DNA of 39,722 nt from Candidatus Aminicenantota bacterium (GTDB lineage: Bacteria; Acidobacteriota; Aminicenantia; UBA2199): positions 1 through 39,722 of the forward strand of contig JAOZUQ010000024.1 in the NCBI GenBank assembly GCA_029938635.1, in the 5' to 3' direction. A model generated the notes under the pieces. It saw only the letters and a list, made by a program, of their open reading frames with translations. It was not told the origin of the DNA and ran no database searches. Position numbers and translations under genes: made by a program. Positions 7,700-15,741 of the stretch are shown here, piece after piece (position 1 is the first letter of the stretch; every line of letters starts with the position of its first letter).

Positions 7700-8602
7700 T
7701 TAGAAATGCTCTTTAATACTTTTCTCGAGGATTCTTGATGATTTAAATTCAGATATCTGCATATAATGCAGGGCCGCATCGATAAATACCTGCTCAGGGA
7801 TCATTCCTATCATTTCGACATCGGTGATTTTCAATGAGTATCTCCCGGCCATTATTTTTATAAGCTCTATTACCTTGAAAGGAGATGTTACACTGTGATT
7901 CGAAATAGAAATCGTCATCTCCCCGAGTCCTGACTCAGGAGCTTTTCCTGCATGTGATTTTACATGGCTCAATCCGCCTGAACTGTATTGTATCTCCCTG
8001 CACACTTTTTTAACAAGATCGATCTGAATTGTATCAAAGTGAACCTTGAAACTTACGAGAGGATGTCTTGCACCGATGATCGTTGCACCGAAATCGGAAT
8101 TAAATTTATCCGGCCCCAGGTCCGGCCTCCATCGGGAATCTTTCAGCCTTGATTCCAGCCCTTCATATTCACAATCTCTTATATGATCGATATCTTTCCT
8201 GATCGGGAATCTTGATGATTCTGCGAACAGATAGACAGGAATGCTAAATCTCTTCGCCACCTCTTCAGCAAATTTCACTGAGAGATCCACACTTTCTTCA
8301 ATTGTGGCATCTTTGATAGGGACAAAAGGGAAAACATCGAGAGCTCCTATCCTCGGGTATTCACCCTTATGCGCCCTCATATCAATATCTTTTAAAGCCC
8401 TCTCATATAATAGATAACCACCATTGAAAATAGCATCTACAGACCCGGTGAATGCGAATACTGTCCGGTTTCTGGTGCTGTCCATTGATATATCGAGTAA
8501 TACAAGCCCCTTGATCGACCTGAGTCCTTCAGCTATATCATCTATAAGTTCTTTATTCTTCCCCTCACAAAAGTTCGGAATAACAGATATGATCTTTTCC
8601 AT
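7700..8602 (-). CDS. Glutamate formimidoyltransferase-like protein (FtcD), catalytic His replaced by Tyr
   Basis: 300 residues, the length of a stand-alone formimidoyltransferase (two ferredoxin-like domains) without the cyclodeaminase half. The N-terminus V-I-P-N-F-C-E-G-K-N and N-R-T-V-F-A-F, then H-K-G-E-Y-P-R-I-G-A-L-D-V-F-P-F-V-P, are the family hallmarks. The enzyme moves a formimino group from formiminoglutamate (histidine breakdown) to tetrahydrofolate. In the well-studied mammalian enzyme the second His of HKGEHPRMG (His82) is the catalytic base; here residue 82 is Tyr (codon at 8357-8359). Activity on the classical substrate is therefore doubtful. The ATG has CAGGAG six bases upstream. 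It follows the decarboxylase beta-subunit gene by 28 bases in the same direction, so it is probably co-transcribed. No hut genes are in the window. Confidence 0.8.
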   Translation of the reverse strand: MEKIISVIPNFCEGKNKELIDDIAEGLRSIKGLVLLDISMDSTRNRTVFAFTGSVDAIFNGGYLLYERALKDIDMRAHKGEYPRIGALDVFPFVPIKDATIEESVDLSVKFAEEVAKRFSIPVYLFAESSRFPIRKDIDHIRDCEYEGLESRLKDSRWRPDLGPDKFNSDFGATIIGARHPLVSFKVHFDTIQIDLVKKVCREIQYSSGGLSHVKSHAGKAPESGLGEMTISISNHSVTSPFKVIELIKIMAGRYSLKITDVEMIGMIPEQVFIDAALHYMQISEFKSSRILEKSIKEHF

Positions 8603-8630
8603 TTTATACTCCTGTTAATAATTCTTTCAT

Positions 8631-10091
8631 TTAAAAAATCCCGAGAAATACACCGGCTGCAATTGCCGAGCCGATAACTCCCGCAACATTCGGCCCCATG
8701 GCATGTTGGAGAAGATAATTATTCTCATCATATTCCCTGCCTACATTATGGACTACCCTCGCCGAATCCGGAACAGCAGAAACACCAGCCGCCCCGATAA
8801 GAGGATTGATCTTATTCTTCAGGAACAGGTTCATTAGTTTTGCAAAAAGGAGCCCGCACGTTGTTGCAATTGCAAAGGATATAACTCCCAACACAAATAT
8901 TGTTATCGAAGTTTTATTCAGGAAAACCTGTGCTGTAGTTGAAGCACCAACAGCAATGCCGAGAATTATAGTGGCAATATCTATCAGAGAGCTTGAAGCG
9001 GTTTTGGCAAGCCTCCCGGTAACCCCTGATTCCTTTAAAAGATTCCCGAAGAATAACATTCCGAGAAGTGGAATAGCACCGGGGGCAACTAAAGTGGTCA
9101 GGATAAAACCTGCTATTGGAAAAATTATTTTTTCTATCCTTTTAACTTTTCTGGAAGGCTTCATCCTTATCAATCTCTCTTTCCTGGTAGTAAGCAGTTT
9201 CATGATCGGAGGCTGTATTAATGGGACCATCGCCATATAAGAATAAGCTGCAATAGCAATTGGCCCGATAAGTTCCGGTGCAAGTTTTGAGGAAAGAAAG
9301 ATAGCCGTCGGGCCGTCAGCTCCACCGATTATTCCAATTGAGGCAGCTTTAGCCGGGGAAAATCCAAGCATAAGTGCACCGAGAAAAGTAAGAAATATTC
9401 CTGTCTGTGCAGCAGCCCCCAGAAGAATACTTTTCGGATTTGATAATAATGCTGAAAAATCGGTCATAGCACCTATTCCAAGAAATATGAGAGGTGGAAG
9501 GAGTCCATATCTTACACCATAATAGAGAAGGCCCATAACACTTCCGCCTGAAGTATTGAATGTATACTCCGTTGTGACAGGATCGATCATATATACTGAA
9601 ATATTATTAAAAAGCTGAAGAGGGAGCGGTATATTCCCGAGGATAATTCCGAACCCGATAGGGACAAGCAGCAAAGGTTCATAGTCCTTTTTAATGGAGA
9701 TATAAATGAAAAAAATTCCGACCAGGATCATAATTATATTTTTGTAGGATAAATTAGCAAATCCCGTACCTGAGAGGATCTCTGTCAAAGTTCCGGGAAA
9801 ATTAACATAAGCGGTTTTTAAAGGATCAGAACCGGGGGACCGGTGAGTCAATTCTGCAACAATAAACTTTTTAGAAATTTGTTTTACCCTGATGAGCCCT
9901 AAGAGATCACCATTGCTATCCAGCAATTCCCCTTTCTTCTTCCCCGCAACAAAAGACCCGGACTCAATAGTAAGGATAATAGTACTGCCATTCTCCATAA
10001 GTTCCGCTTTCACCTTTACAGATGAAAAAAGTGCCGTTCCGGACGAGAAAATCATAATAGTCAACAACAGGATTATTTTTGCTCTTTTCAT
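8631..10091 (-). CDS. mmdB: Na+-translocating decarboxylase beta subunit (MmdB/OadB/GcdB)
   Basis: A polytopic membrane protein of 486 residues. It decarboxylates carboxybiotin and pumps Na+ outward. The conserved core is clear: G-I-G-A-M-T-D-F-S-A-L-L-S-N-P near residue 205, then A-A-S-I-G-I-I-G-G-A-D-G-P-T-A-I-F, where the Asp is the essential Na+-site residue of the family, then A-Y-S-Y-M-A-M-V-P-L-I-Q-P-P and, at the C-terminus, G-A-A-G-V-S-A-V-P-D-S-A-R-V-V and H-A-M-G-P-N-V-A-G-V-I-G-S-A. It is longer than the usual 370-430 residues because a signal-peptide-like segment plus ~90 soluble residues precede the core. It begins one base after the biotin-protein stop and belongs to the operon mmdA-D-C-B. 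Confidence 0.9.
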   Translation of the reverse strand: MKRAKIILLLTIMIFSSGTALFSSVKVKAELMENGSTIILTIESGSFVAGKKKGELLDSNGDLLGLIRVKQISKKFIVAELTHRSPGSDPLKTAYVNFPGTLTEILSGTGFANLSYKNIIMILVGIFFIYISIKKDYEPLLLVPIGFGIILGNIPLPLQLFNNISVYMIDPVTTEYTFNTSGGSVMGLLYYGVRYGLLPPLIFLGIGAMTDFSALLSNPKSILLGAAAQTGIFLTFLGALMLGFSPAKAASIGIIGGADGPTAIFLSSKLAPELIGPIAIAAYSYMAMVPLIQPPIMKLLTTRKERLIRMKPSRKVKRIEKIIFPIAGFILTTLVAPGAIPLLGMLFFGNLLKESGVTGRLAKTASSSLIDIATIILGIAVGASTTAQVFLNKTSITIFVLGVISFAIATTCGLLFAKLMNLFLKNKINPLIGAAGVSAVPDSARVVHNVGREYDENNYLLQHAMGPNVAGVIGSAIAAGVFLGIF

Positions 10092-10092
10092 T

Positions 10093-10557
10093 TTAAAGTG
10101 TGGTCATTGCAGGACGCTTCAGTTCGACAAGAAGTTCCTCCTCCGAAACATTGTCATTCTCATTGACATGGACTCTGCCCACTATTCCGTCATATGGGGC
10201 TTTTATCTCATTTTCCATCTTCATTGCCTCAATAGTAAGGACATGTTCTCCTGCTTTTATCCTCTCACCCTCTTTTACTTTAAGACTAATTATCACTCCC
10301 GGCATAGGTGCCATTATTCCATCACCTGAGATCGATTCTTTCTTCTCCGGAATTTTCAGCCCTCCTGCAGCACTTCCTCCCTGCCTCAGAACAGGTGATA
10401 TTTTTTCACCCGCAGGCATTTTCCCATTCATTCCGAATTCCTTAATATTCACCTCATAGATATTTCCGTCAATAGAGATCTTTGCCAAATCATCATTGAT
10501 CTCTAAAACTATGGCACTATAATCGGTCTCACCAATATTCAGAACATATTTTTTCAT
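10093..10557 (-). CDS. mmdC: Biotin carboxyl carrier subunit of the Na+ decarboxylase
   Basis: 154 residues from ATG 10557. The C-terminal ~75 residues form a biotinyl domain (M-A-P-M-P-G-V-I, then E-A-M-K-M with biotinyl Lys113). The N-terminal ~45 residues are a small beta-rich docking part, and residues ~46-78 are a linker with Gly, Ala and Ser, as in MmdC/GcdC. It carries CO2 as carboxybiotin from the carboxyltransferase to the membrane beta subunit. A TTG at 10599 would add 14 residues, but ATG 10557 has AAGG nine bases upstream and starts exactly at the beta-strand M-K-K-Y-V-L-N-I. It lies 13 bases after the gamma/delta subunit and one base before mmdB. Confidence 0.9.
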   Translation of the reverse strand: MKKYVLNIGETDYSAIVLEINDDLAKISIDGNIYEVNIKEFGMNGKMPAGEKISPVLRQGGSAAGGLKIPEKKESISGDGIMAPMPGVIISLKVKEGERIKAGEHVLTIEAMKMENEIKAPYDGIVGRVHVNENDNVSEEELLVELKRPAMTTL

Positions 10558-10570
10558 TTTTATTTGCCTT

Positions 10571-10852
10571 TTATTTAAAAGTAAATCTCCCTTTATCAAA
10601 AAGTGACCTCATCTTAAGTTCAATATCAAGGACAGTCACAATAACCGCAAGATGTTCTTTACTTATTTCTACAGGTGATGAGATCTTACGAACTCTATTC
10701 CGGTCTCCCTCTTTTTTCTTAAAGAATGCGAATATCCGTGGAAAGATGGAAAATAGATTGATCATGAGAAATGTAAGGATCAGCCCTGCAAATACAACGC
10801 TTACACCTATTATTGTCACCTCTATTCCCTGAGCAATATTAAATTTATCCAT
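10571..10852 (-). CDS. mmdD: OadG/MmdD-type small membrane subunit
   Basis: 93 residues with one transmembrane helix at ~13-38 (E-V-T-I-I-G-V-S-V-V-F-A-G-L-I-L), followed by a charged cytoplasmic tail. This is the layout of OadG (sodium pump decarboxylase gamma) and of MmdD, the subunit that assembles the carboxyltransferase and biotin protein on the beta subunit. It starts three bases after the mmdA stop. The place between mmdA and the biotin subunit is the same as in the Veillonella mmdADECB operon. A separate epsilon gene (mmdE) is not seen here. Confidence 0.85.
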   Translation of the reverse strand: MDKFNIAQGIEVTIIGVSVVFAGLILTFLMINLFSIFPRIFAFFKKKEGDRNRVRKISSPVEISKEHLAVIVTVLDIELKMRSLFDKGRFTFK

Positions 10853-10855
10853 TTT

Positions 10856-12412
10856 CTATAAGGGTATATTCCCGTGTTTTTTTTCAGGATTACTATCAAC
10901 TTTTTTTGAAAGCATCTTTAAGGACTTGATCAATTTGATCCTTGTATTTGCAGGGACAATAATATCATCGATATATCCTTTTTCCGCTGCTTTATAAGGA
11001 TTTGCAAACATCTCTCTGTATTTACCTTTTAATTTGTCGAGTTTTTCCCCGGGATCGATCCCATCTTCTTCTTCGAGTTCTTTTTTATATACTATTTCAG
11101 CCGCTCCATCAGGCCCCATTACAGCAATTTCAGCAGTTGGCCAGGCGAGAACAATATCACCACGAAGATGTTTCGAACTCATAACACAATAGGCTCCACC
11201 ATATGCTTTTCTCAGGATTATAGTGATCTTCGGAACTGTAGCTTCAGCGAAAGCATATAATAATTTCGCTCCATTCCTTATTATTCCTCCATATTCCTGT
11301 TTAGTCCCCGGCATAAAACCAGGTACATCTTCAAATATAATGAGGGGAATATTGAAAGAATCACAAAACCGTACAAATCTGGCTGCTTTCACGGATGCAT
11401 TATTGTCAATGACCCCTGATAAATGTTCTGGTTGATTTGCTACAATTCCAACAGAACTTCCATTCAATCTTGCAAATCCTGTCACAATATTCTTTGCAAA
11501 ATTTTCCTGTGTCTCAAAAAATCTGCTATTGTCAGTCACCCTCCGTATCACATCTCTGACATCATATGCCTTATTCGGGTTGTCAGGGATTATATAATTA
11601 AGTTCATCATCTGCCCGGTCAACAGGATCGCCGGTTTCTAAAACAGGCGGATCCTCCCTGAAGCTTTGAGGCAAATATGATAACAGTTCTTTTACTCCTT
11701 CCATCAGGGCAGGTTCATCATCATAAACCAGGTGTGTAACTCCGCTTATGGAAGCGTGGACAGAAGCTCCGCCTAATTGTTCAATGGTAACATCTTCAGC
11801 TGTAACTTTTTTTACCACTTTCGGCCCGGTGAGGAACATGTAGGACTTTTTATTTGTCATCATAACAAAATCTGTAATCGCCGGGGAATAAACCGCACCG
11901 CCTGCACATGGCCCGAGTATCAGAGATATCTGAGGAACTACACCCGAATACAAAACATTTTTCAGAAAAATATCTGTATAACCTGCAAGTGCATCGACTC
12001 CCTCCTGGATCCTTGCTCCGCCTGAATCATTCAAGCCGATCACCGGTGCCCCCGTATTCGCAGCCATATCCATTATTTTGCATATTTTTTCCGAGTAAGC
12101 TTTGGATAATGATCCTCCGAATATTGTGAAGTCCTGCGAAAAAATAAATACCAGACGCCCGTTCACAGTGCCATATCCTGTGATCACACCATCTGTATAA
12201 GGTTTCGATCTCTCCATTCCAAAATCTGTACACCTGTGAGTTTTAAAAATATCGAACTCTTCAAAACTGCCTTCATCCAGGAGCATCCCAACTCTCTCCC
12301 GTGCAGTATATCTTCCCTTATCATGCTGCTTATTTATTTTGTTTTCACCACCACCCGATCTCGCTTCATCTTTTCTTGTTGCAAGGTTAAGCAGCTTTTT
12401 ATCGATATCCAT
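10856..12412 (-). CDS. mmdA: Methylmalonyl-CoA decarboxylase alpha / acyl-CoA carboxyltransferase
   Basis: 518 residues, matching MmdA and propionyl-CoA carboxylase beta chains (~510-520) rather than glutaconyl-CoA decarboxylase alpha (~590). It transfers the carboxyl group of the acyl-CoA, probably (S)-methylmalonyl-CoA, to biotin. Visible motifs: [13 protein letters not shown] at the N-terminus, [47 protein letters not shown] and the conserved C-terminus [11 protein letters not shown] 12412 follows GGAGG by four bases; an in-frame upstream extension to 12445 has no support. The operon context with a beta pump subunit indicates decarboxylase, not carboxylase. It would couple propionate or succinate fermentation to a Na+ gradient. 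Confidence 0.9.
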   Translation of the reverse strand: MDIDKKLLNLATRKDEARSGGGENKINKQHDKGRYTARERVGMLLDEGSFEEFDIFKTHRCTDFGMERSKPYTDGVITGYGTVNGRLVFIFSQDFTIFGGSLSKAYSEKICKIMDMAANTGAPVIGLNDSGGARIQEGVDALAGYTDIFLKNVLYSGVVPQISLILGPCAGGAVYSPAITDFVMMTNKKSYMFLTGPKVVKKVTAEDVTIEQLGGASVHASISGVTHLVYDDEPALMEGVKELLSYLPQSFREDPPVLETGDPVDRADDELNYIIPDNPNKAYDVRDVIRRVTDNSRFFETQENFAKNIVTGFARLNGSSVGIVANQPEHLSGVIDNNASVKAARFVRFCDSFNIPLIIFEDVPGFMPGTKQEYGGIIRNGAKLLYAFAEATVPKITIILRKAYGGAYCVMSSKHLRGDIVLAWPTAEIAVMGPDGAAEIVYKKELEEEDGIDPGEKLDKLKGKYREMFANPYKAAEKGYIDDIIVPANTRIKLIKSLKMLSKKVDSNPEKKHGNIPL

Positions 12413-12476
12413 TATTCCTCCGTAATGAACACGTATATTTATCACAATAAGAGGGTGGAATCAACGATTTTAAGTT

Positions 12477-12495
12477 AAAAAATAAATTATTTTTT
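12477..12495. repeat. AT-only palindrome in the yjjG-mmdA gap
   Basis: Nine-base arms AAAAAATAA and TTATTTTTT around a single A form a perfect 19-base inverted repeat in the 146-base gap between the nucleotidase stop and mmdA start. It could act as an intrinsic terminator for yjjG, as a regulator site, or be chance in AT-rich spacer. Confidence 0.3.
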
Positions 12496-12558
12496 ATGCC
12501 GTAAAAGCAGTGTTCAAAATCCCGGAAAAAATGTACCGCTTAAGACCGGCCATGAGGT

Positions 12559-13248
12559 TTATAAAGACAGTATTTTCTTCAGTTCTATAATATCCTGAAT
12601 GGTATAAACCGGAGTATAACCGGAATCATTTTCCAAATGGTCTGGATTGTACCAGCAAGTATCGATCTTATATGAACAGCCCCCGGCAATATCAGACGAG
12701 AGTGAATCACCTATCAACAAAACCTCCTCTTTCTCCGGAAATCCCATCCTTCTGAAAGATTCATCAAAGATAGCATTGCCGGGTTTCGCTGCTCCTATCT
12801 CTTCAGAAATAAACACATCAATAAAGTACTTTGTGATCTCTGATCCTGAAAGCCTCTCCCGCTGGACATCCTTAAGGCCGTTTGTGATCAGATACATTTT
12901 AATATTTTTTTTTGATAACAATTCGAGAAGAGGAATTACTCCGGGGAGAAGATACCTCCCCTGTGAAAGATTTTTCAGATAAGCGATCCCGAACCTGCCC
13001 GGATCTGCATCTATGCCAAGGGTATAAAGAAGCCTGCGGAACCTTTCGGTTTTTAATTCAACCTGGGTGATAAGTCCCGATTCATAATCAAGCCAGATCT
13101 GTTTATTGATTCTTCCATATTCCTGAAGGTAAGAAGGTGAATATTCAACATCAAAATCTTGAAATGTTTTCCGGATCGCAGCACTTTCGGCCTTATCATA
13201 ATCAAAAAGTGTACCATCCAGGTCAAAAAGACAATAGGAATATCTCAT
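12559..13248 (-). CDS. yjjG: YjjG-like HAD nucleotidase
   Basis: 229 residues, a soluble HAD-superfamily hydrolase with cap. Motif I is F-D-L-D-G-T-L-F-D-Y-D-K-A-E, the variant typical of YjjG, a 5'-nucleotidase that removes phosphate from non-canonical pyrimidine nucleotides. Motif II is L-I-T-N-G-L-K-D-V-Q, motif III the Lys in G-A-A-K-P-G-N-A-I-F, and motif IV L-L-I-G-D-S-L-S-S-D-I-A-G. All catalytic positions are present. No strong ribosome-binding site precedes ATG 13248. Related phosphatases share this motif set, so the substrate is inferred. Confidence 0.8.
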   Translation of the reverse strand: MRYSYCLFDLDGTLFDYDKAESAAIRKTFQDFDVEYSPSYLQEYGRINKQIWLDYESGLITQVELKTERFRRLLYTLGIDADPGRFGIAYLKNLSQGRYLLPGVIPLLELLSKKNIKMYLITNGLKDVQRERLSGSEITKYFIDVFISEEIGAAKPGNAIFDESFRRMGFPEKEEVLLIGDSLSSDIAGGCSYKIDTCWYNPDHLENDSGYTPVYTIQDIIELKKILSL

Positions 13249-13353
13249 AAACAGATAGTATATCAGTATTCTTGTTCATTCAATATTTTTCGGAGAATAA
13301 CCCGGCCACTCCAAAGTTGAAGGATTGACCGGATTATTTCCGGAATAGAAGAT

Positions 13354-14460
13354 CTATTCGGTTAAAGCTTCTTCAAGGGCTTTGATCATCTTTGGCATTA
13401 CAACATTCAGAAGAAGGCCCAATTGTGTTTTCTCACCGTCAATAAGCATACCCCATCTGTATTCTCCGAATAACATAACAATAACCATCTTATTGCCATC
13501 AAGGCTCAGAGTATAATAACGCCCCATTTGAGGAAAACCTGCCGAATCCAATGCCTCGATCATAAAGTCAGATAGTTTGTTGAACAGAGCTGAAGCAGCT
13601 GGCTGAGGATTAAATCCTGCAATCGACTGGCCGTCAGCAGCCATAAAGATATCTGTAGCAAGAAGTCCCTCTCCGAGTTGACTCTTCGGGATCTCAACAC
13701 ACGCATTTAATTTTTCTATATCCATAATTTTCTCCTTTAAATTATTTTCTTCTATTGAACCATTTAATTCATCATTCTCACCGTTCATTTCTTCATCACC
13801 TGATCTTATCGAATCCATCATCAATGCAACAAACGGAACATCAATTGATTTGGGAACCATTTCCCCGTTCTTTACAAATGAAAATTTACCTTTATTCATT
13901 GATATAATATGTTTTGCCGCTTCAAGGCCCTCAAATTCTTTATAGGTCGAATGAATAACTTCACCCTTCTCAAAATATAAGAATCCGATCTCCTCATTGT
14001 TGTTAATTTTCACGGTTGTCGATTTTTTTTCAAGATTTATCATTTGCAGAAGAGAAGTGAGATCAATTGATTCAATAACTCCCGAAACACCCTCTTCTGC
14101 AAAATAGTCGTAGATCTTATCTTTAAACCAGTCAAAATTGAACGGCTTAAGGATTACATCAAGTCCACCAAGTTCACGGACATTTTTCAATAATTCCTCG
14201 GTTCCATATGCAGTCATCGCAATAAAACCACCCTTGAATTTTCTTTTCTTCAAATAAACAAAAAGATCCAGTCCACTTTTTTTCGGCATCCTGATATCCG
14301 ATACTATAAGATCATATTTTTTTTTCTTTTGAAGCCTTTTCGCTTCATCGACAGAAAAACAAATATCAGTTGTAAACTTATCCTTAAATTCATCCAGGCC
14401 ATCCTTGAGCCCTTCCAGAAAAAATTCCTCATCATCAACTAATAATAATTTTTTTATCAT
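13354..14460 (-). CDS. Receiver - PATAN (DUF4388) - roadblock-like fusion regulator
   Basis: 368 residues in three parts. Residues 1-120 are a CheY-type receiver: acidic pocket D-D-E at 9-11, phospho-acceptor in V-S-D-I-R-M-P-K near 55, Lys in L-K-P-F near 107. Residues ~125-205 match the PATAN/DUF4388 domain (I-D-L-T-S-L-L-Q-M-I-N-L, F-L-Y-F-E-K-G-E-V-I-H, G-K-F-S-F-V). After an acidic linker (N-G-E-N-D-E-L-N-G), residues ~245-368 resemble a roadblock/LC7 domain (L-L-A-T-D-I-F-M-A-A-D-G-Q-S-I-A-G; W-G-M-L-I-D). There is no DNA-binding domain, so it acts by protein contact. PATAN-receiver proteins control pilus motors in cyanobacteria and roadblock proteins control polarity GTPases; a similar job here is inference. 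A sigma-54 promoter precedes it. A ribosome site and ATG at 13725 could also make the last domain alone. Confidence 0.75.
   Translation of the reverse strand: MIKKLLLVDDEEFFLEGLKDGLDEFKDKFTTDICFSVDEAKRLQKKKKYDLIVSDIRMPKKSGLDLFVYLKKRKFKGGFIAMTAYGTEELLKNVRELGGLDVILKPFNFDWFKDKIYDYFAEEGVSGVIESIDLTSLLQMINLEKKSTTVKINNNEEIGFLYFEKGEVIHSTYKEFEGLEAAKHIISMNKGKFSFVKNGEMVPKSIDVPFVALMMDSIRSGDEEMNGENDELNGSIEENNLKEKIMDIEKLNACVEIPKSQLGEGLLATDIFMAADGQSIAGFNPQPAASALFNKLSDFMIEALDSAGFPQMGRYYTLSLDGNKMVIVMLFGEYRWGMLIDGEKTQLGLLLNVVMPKMIKALEEALTE
13723..13737 (-). promoter_or_regulatory. Internal ribosome-binding site and start inside the fusion gene
   Basis: On the minus strand AAGGAG sits six bases before an in-frame ATG at 13725, inside the linker between PATAN and roadblock-like domains. 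Translation from here would give a free 123-residue roadblock-like protein. A stop (TAA) lies just upstream in another frame, as would be expected if two genes had been joined. Confidence 0.45.
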
Positions 14461-14481
14461 ATTAAGTCCTGATATTCTAAT

Positions 14482-14498
14482 TGCATTATTCGTGCCAA
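14482..14498 (-). promoter_or_regulatory. Sigma-54 (-24/-12) promoter of the receiver-PATAN-roadblock gene
   Basis: On the minus strand the sequence TTGGCACG-N4-ATGCAA has GG and GC exactly 12 bases apart, as required for RpoN; only one conserved base (T of TTGC) differs. The predicted transcription start is ~14471, giving an 11-base leader that carries AGGA before ATG 14460. Confidence 0.75.
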
Positions 14499-14558
14499 TA
14501 AATTAAATTTCAAAAAACACCTGTGGCAGAAGAGATTTACTAAAATTATATTATTGGC

Positions 14559-14608
14559 GGTCCGTTTTGACCCGTTCAGTTTGGGCCTGCAGTCCGATTT
14601 GGACCGTT
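14559..14608. promoter_or_regulatory. Pair of direct repeats, candidate enhancer/operator
   Basis: Two imperfect 18-base copies, GGTCCGTTTTGACCCGTT (14559-14576) and AGTCCGATTTGGACCGTT (14591-14608), lie 32 bases apart centre to centre, about three helical turns. They sit in the divergent gap, about 88-137 bases upstream of the sigma-54 transcription start and 50-100 bases upstream of the kinase gene, the normal range for an NtrC-type enhancer. The binding protein is inferred. Confidence 0.5.
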
Positions 14609-14658
14609 TTTCATATAACATATTTGCTTAAATTCATCCAATCTGATAATTAATAAAT

Positions 14659-15741
14659 ATGATCCGTAAAAAAAAACTGGATAAGCCGGCTGATAAGGAA
14701 ATAACTCCTTTCAACACTGAGGATTTTTATCGCAGCCCGGCTATAGTAAAAATATTCGATAATTTACCCATCGGGGTTATTATTTATAACAAGATCTCAA
14801 ATAAGTCCCTTTATTCTAACAATTTTTTTCACAAAAATTCTTTGGATGAAAATGAGATATTCAGGATAATAACTAAATATATCATAGATTCACAGGGAGA
14901 TCTTGAATATACTAATGTAGGCAGGGATATATCGGTAAAAAGCAAAGGACGCAGGTTTTCACTGGGATTTTCCTTTTATTCAATAGATAATGATACTTAT
15001 TTTATCATCCTTAGTGAGATAGCTTCCAGAACAGTTTTTTCAAATAACAAAGATGCAAACATTTTCTTTGATAAATTATCAGAACTTATTGCCGAGATCG
15101 CACATGAGATAGGAAATCCTCTTGCAGGAATAAATATGAGCCTCCAGGTTCTCCTGACTAATATCAACAAATGGCCAAAGGATAAATCTATTGATTATAT
15201 TTCCAGGACCATTCAGGAGATTGACAGGCTCTCAGACTTCCTGCAAAGCATTCGTGAAGTATCCAGAGAGACCGAGCTTAAAATGAGATGGTTGAATCTG
15301 CACGATCTTGTTGAAAAGCTTTTCAAGCAGAATTCTGATCTGATAAAGGAAAAAAAGATTCTGACAGAGAATAAAATCGATAAGGATATGGAAGTATATA
15401 TTGATAAGAACGGATTCTATCAGATAATTCTCAACCTTCTGAATAATTCACTCCATGTTCTGAAACAGAATCAGAAGATATCAGTCTACATTGAAGAAAT
15501 TGATCAACTTTATATCAAGCTTATCTTTAAAAATAATGGACCTCCTATCGACATCAAGATCATAGATAAAATATTCTCACCATTCTTCACAACAAAAGAG
15601 AAGGGCGAGGGTCTCGGCCTGGCAATATCTCTTAAACTGATGACCAGAATGGGAGGAACGATCAAGGTGGAAACACCTGAGAACAAAATTGGAGCAAAGT
15701 TTATTATATATGTAAGAAACAAAATTAAATCTAATGATTGA
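14659..15741 (+). CDS. Soluble histidine kinase of an NtrC-type two-component pair
   Basis: 360 residues with no membrane segment, so a cytoplasmic sensor. Residues ~25-125 look like a degenerate PAS-type input (F-D-N-L-P-I-G-V-I-I-Y-N). The dimerisation/phosphoacceptor box is I-A-H-E-I-G-N-P-L-A-G with His149. The ATPase domain has the N box (L-N-L-L-N-N-S-L-H), F box F-F-T-T-K-E-K and G box G-E-G-L-G-L-A-I-S, all intact. NtrB/PilS-like kinases share this box. It overlaps the next gene by 8 bases and so is coupled to its regulator. The signal is not apparent. It is transcribed divergently from the receiver-PATAN-roadblock gene, which may be another phosphorylation partner. Confidence 0.9.
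   Translation: MIRKKKLDKPADKEITPFNTEDFYRSPAIVKIFDNLPIGVIIYNKISNKSLYSNNFFHKNSLDENEIFRIITKYIIDSQGDLEYTNVGRDISVKSKGRRFSLGFSFYSIDNDTYFIILSEIASRTVFSNNKDANIFFDKLSELIAEIAHEIGNPLAGINMSLQVLLTNINKWPKDKSIDYISRTIQEIDRLSDFLQSIREVSRETELKMRWLNLHDLVEKLFKQNSDLIKEKKILTENKIDKDMEVYIDKNGFYQIILNLLNNSLHVLKQNQKISVYIEEIDQLYIKLIFKNNGPPIDIKIIDKIFSPFFTTKEKGEGLGLAISLKLMTRMGGTIKVETPENKIGAKFIIYVRNKIKSND

Noticed and set aside
8806-9240. 144-codon open frame on the plus strand opposite mmdB
   Set aside because: Antisense shadow of a clear membrane-protein gene; no family motif and no ribosome-binding site.
10558-10599. TTG start at 10599 for the biotin carrier
   Set aside because: It would overlap the upstream subunit; ATG 10557 has an AAGG site and the conserved N-terminal strand.
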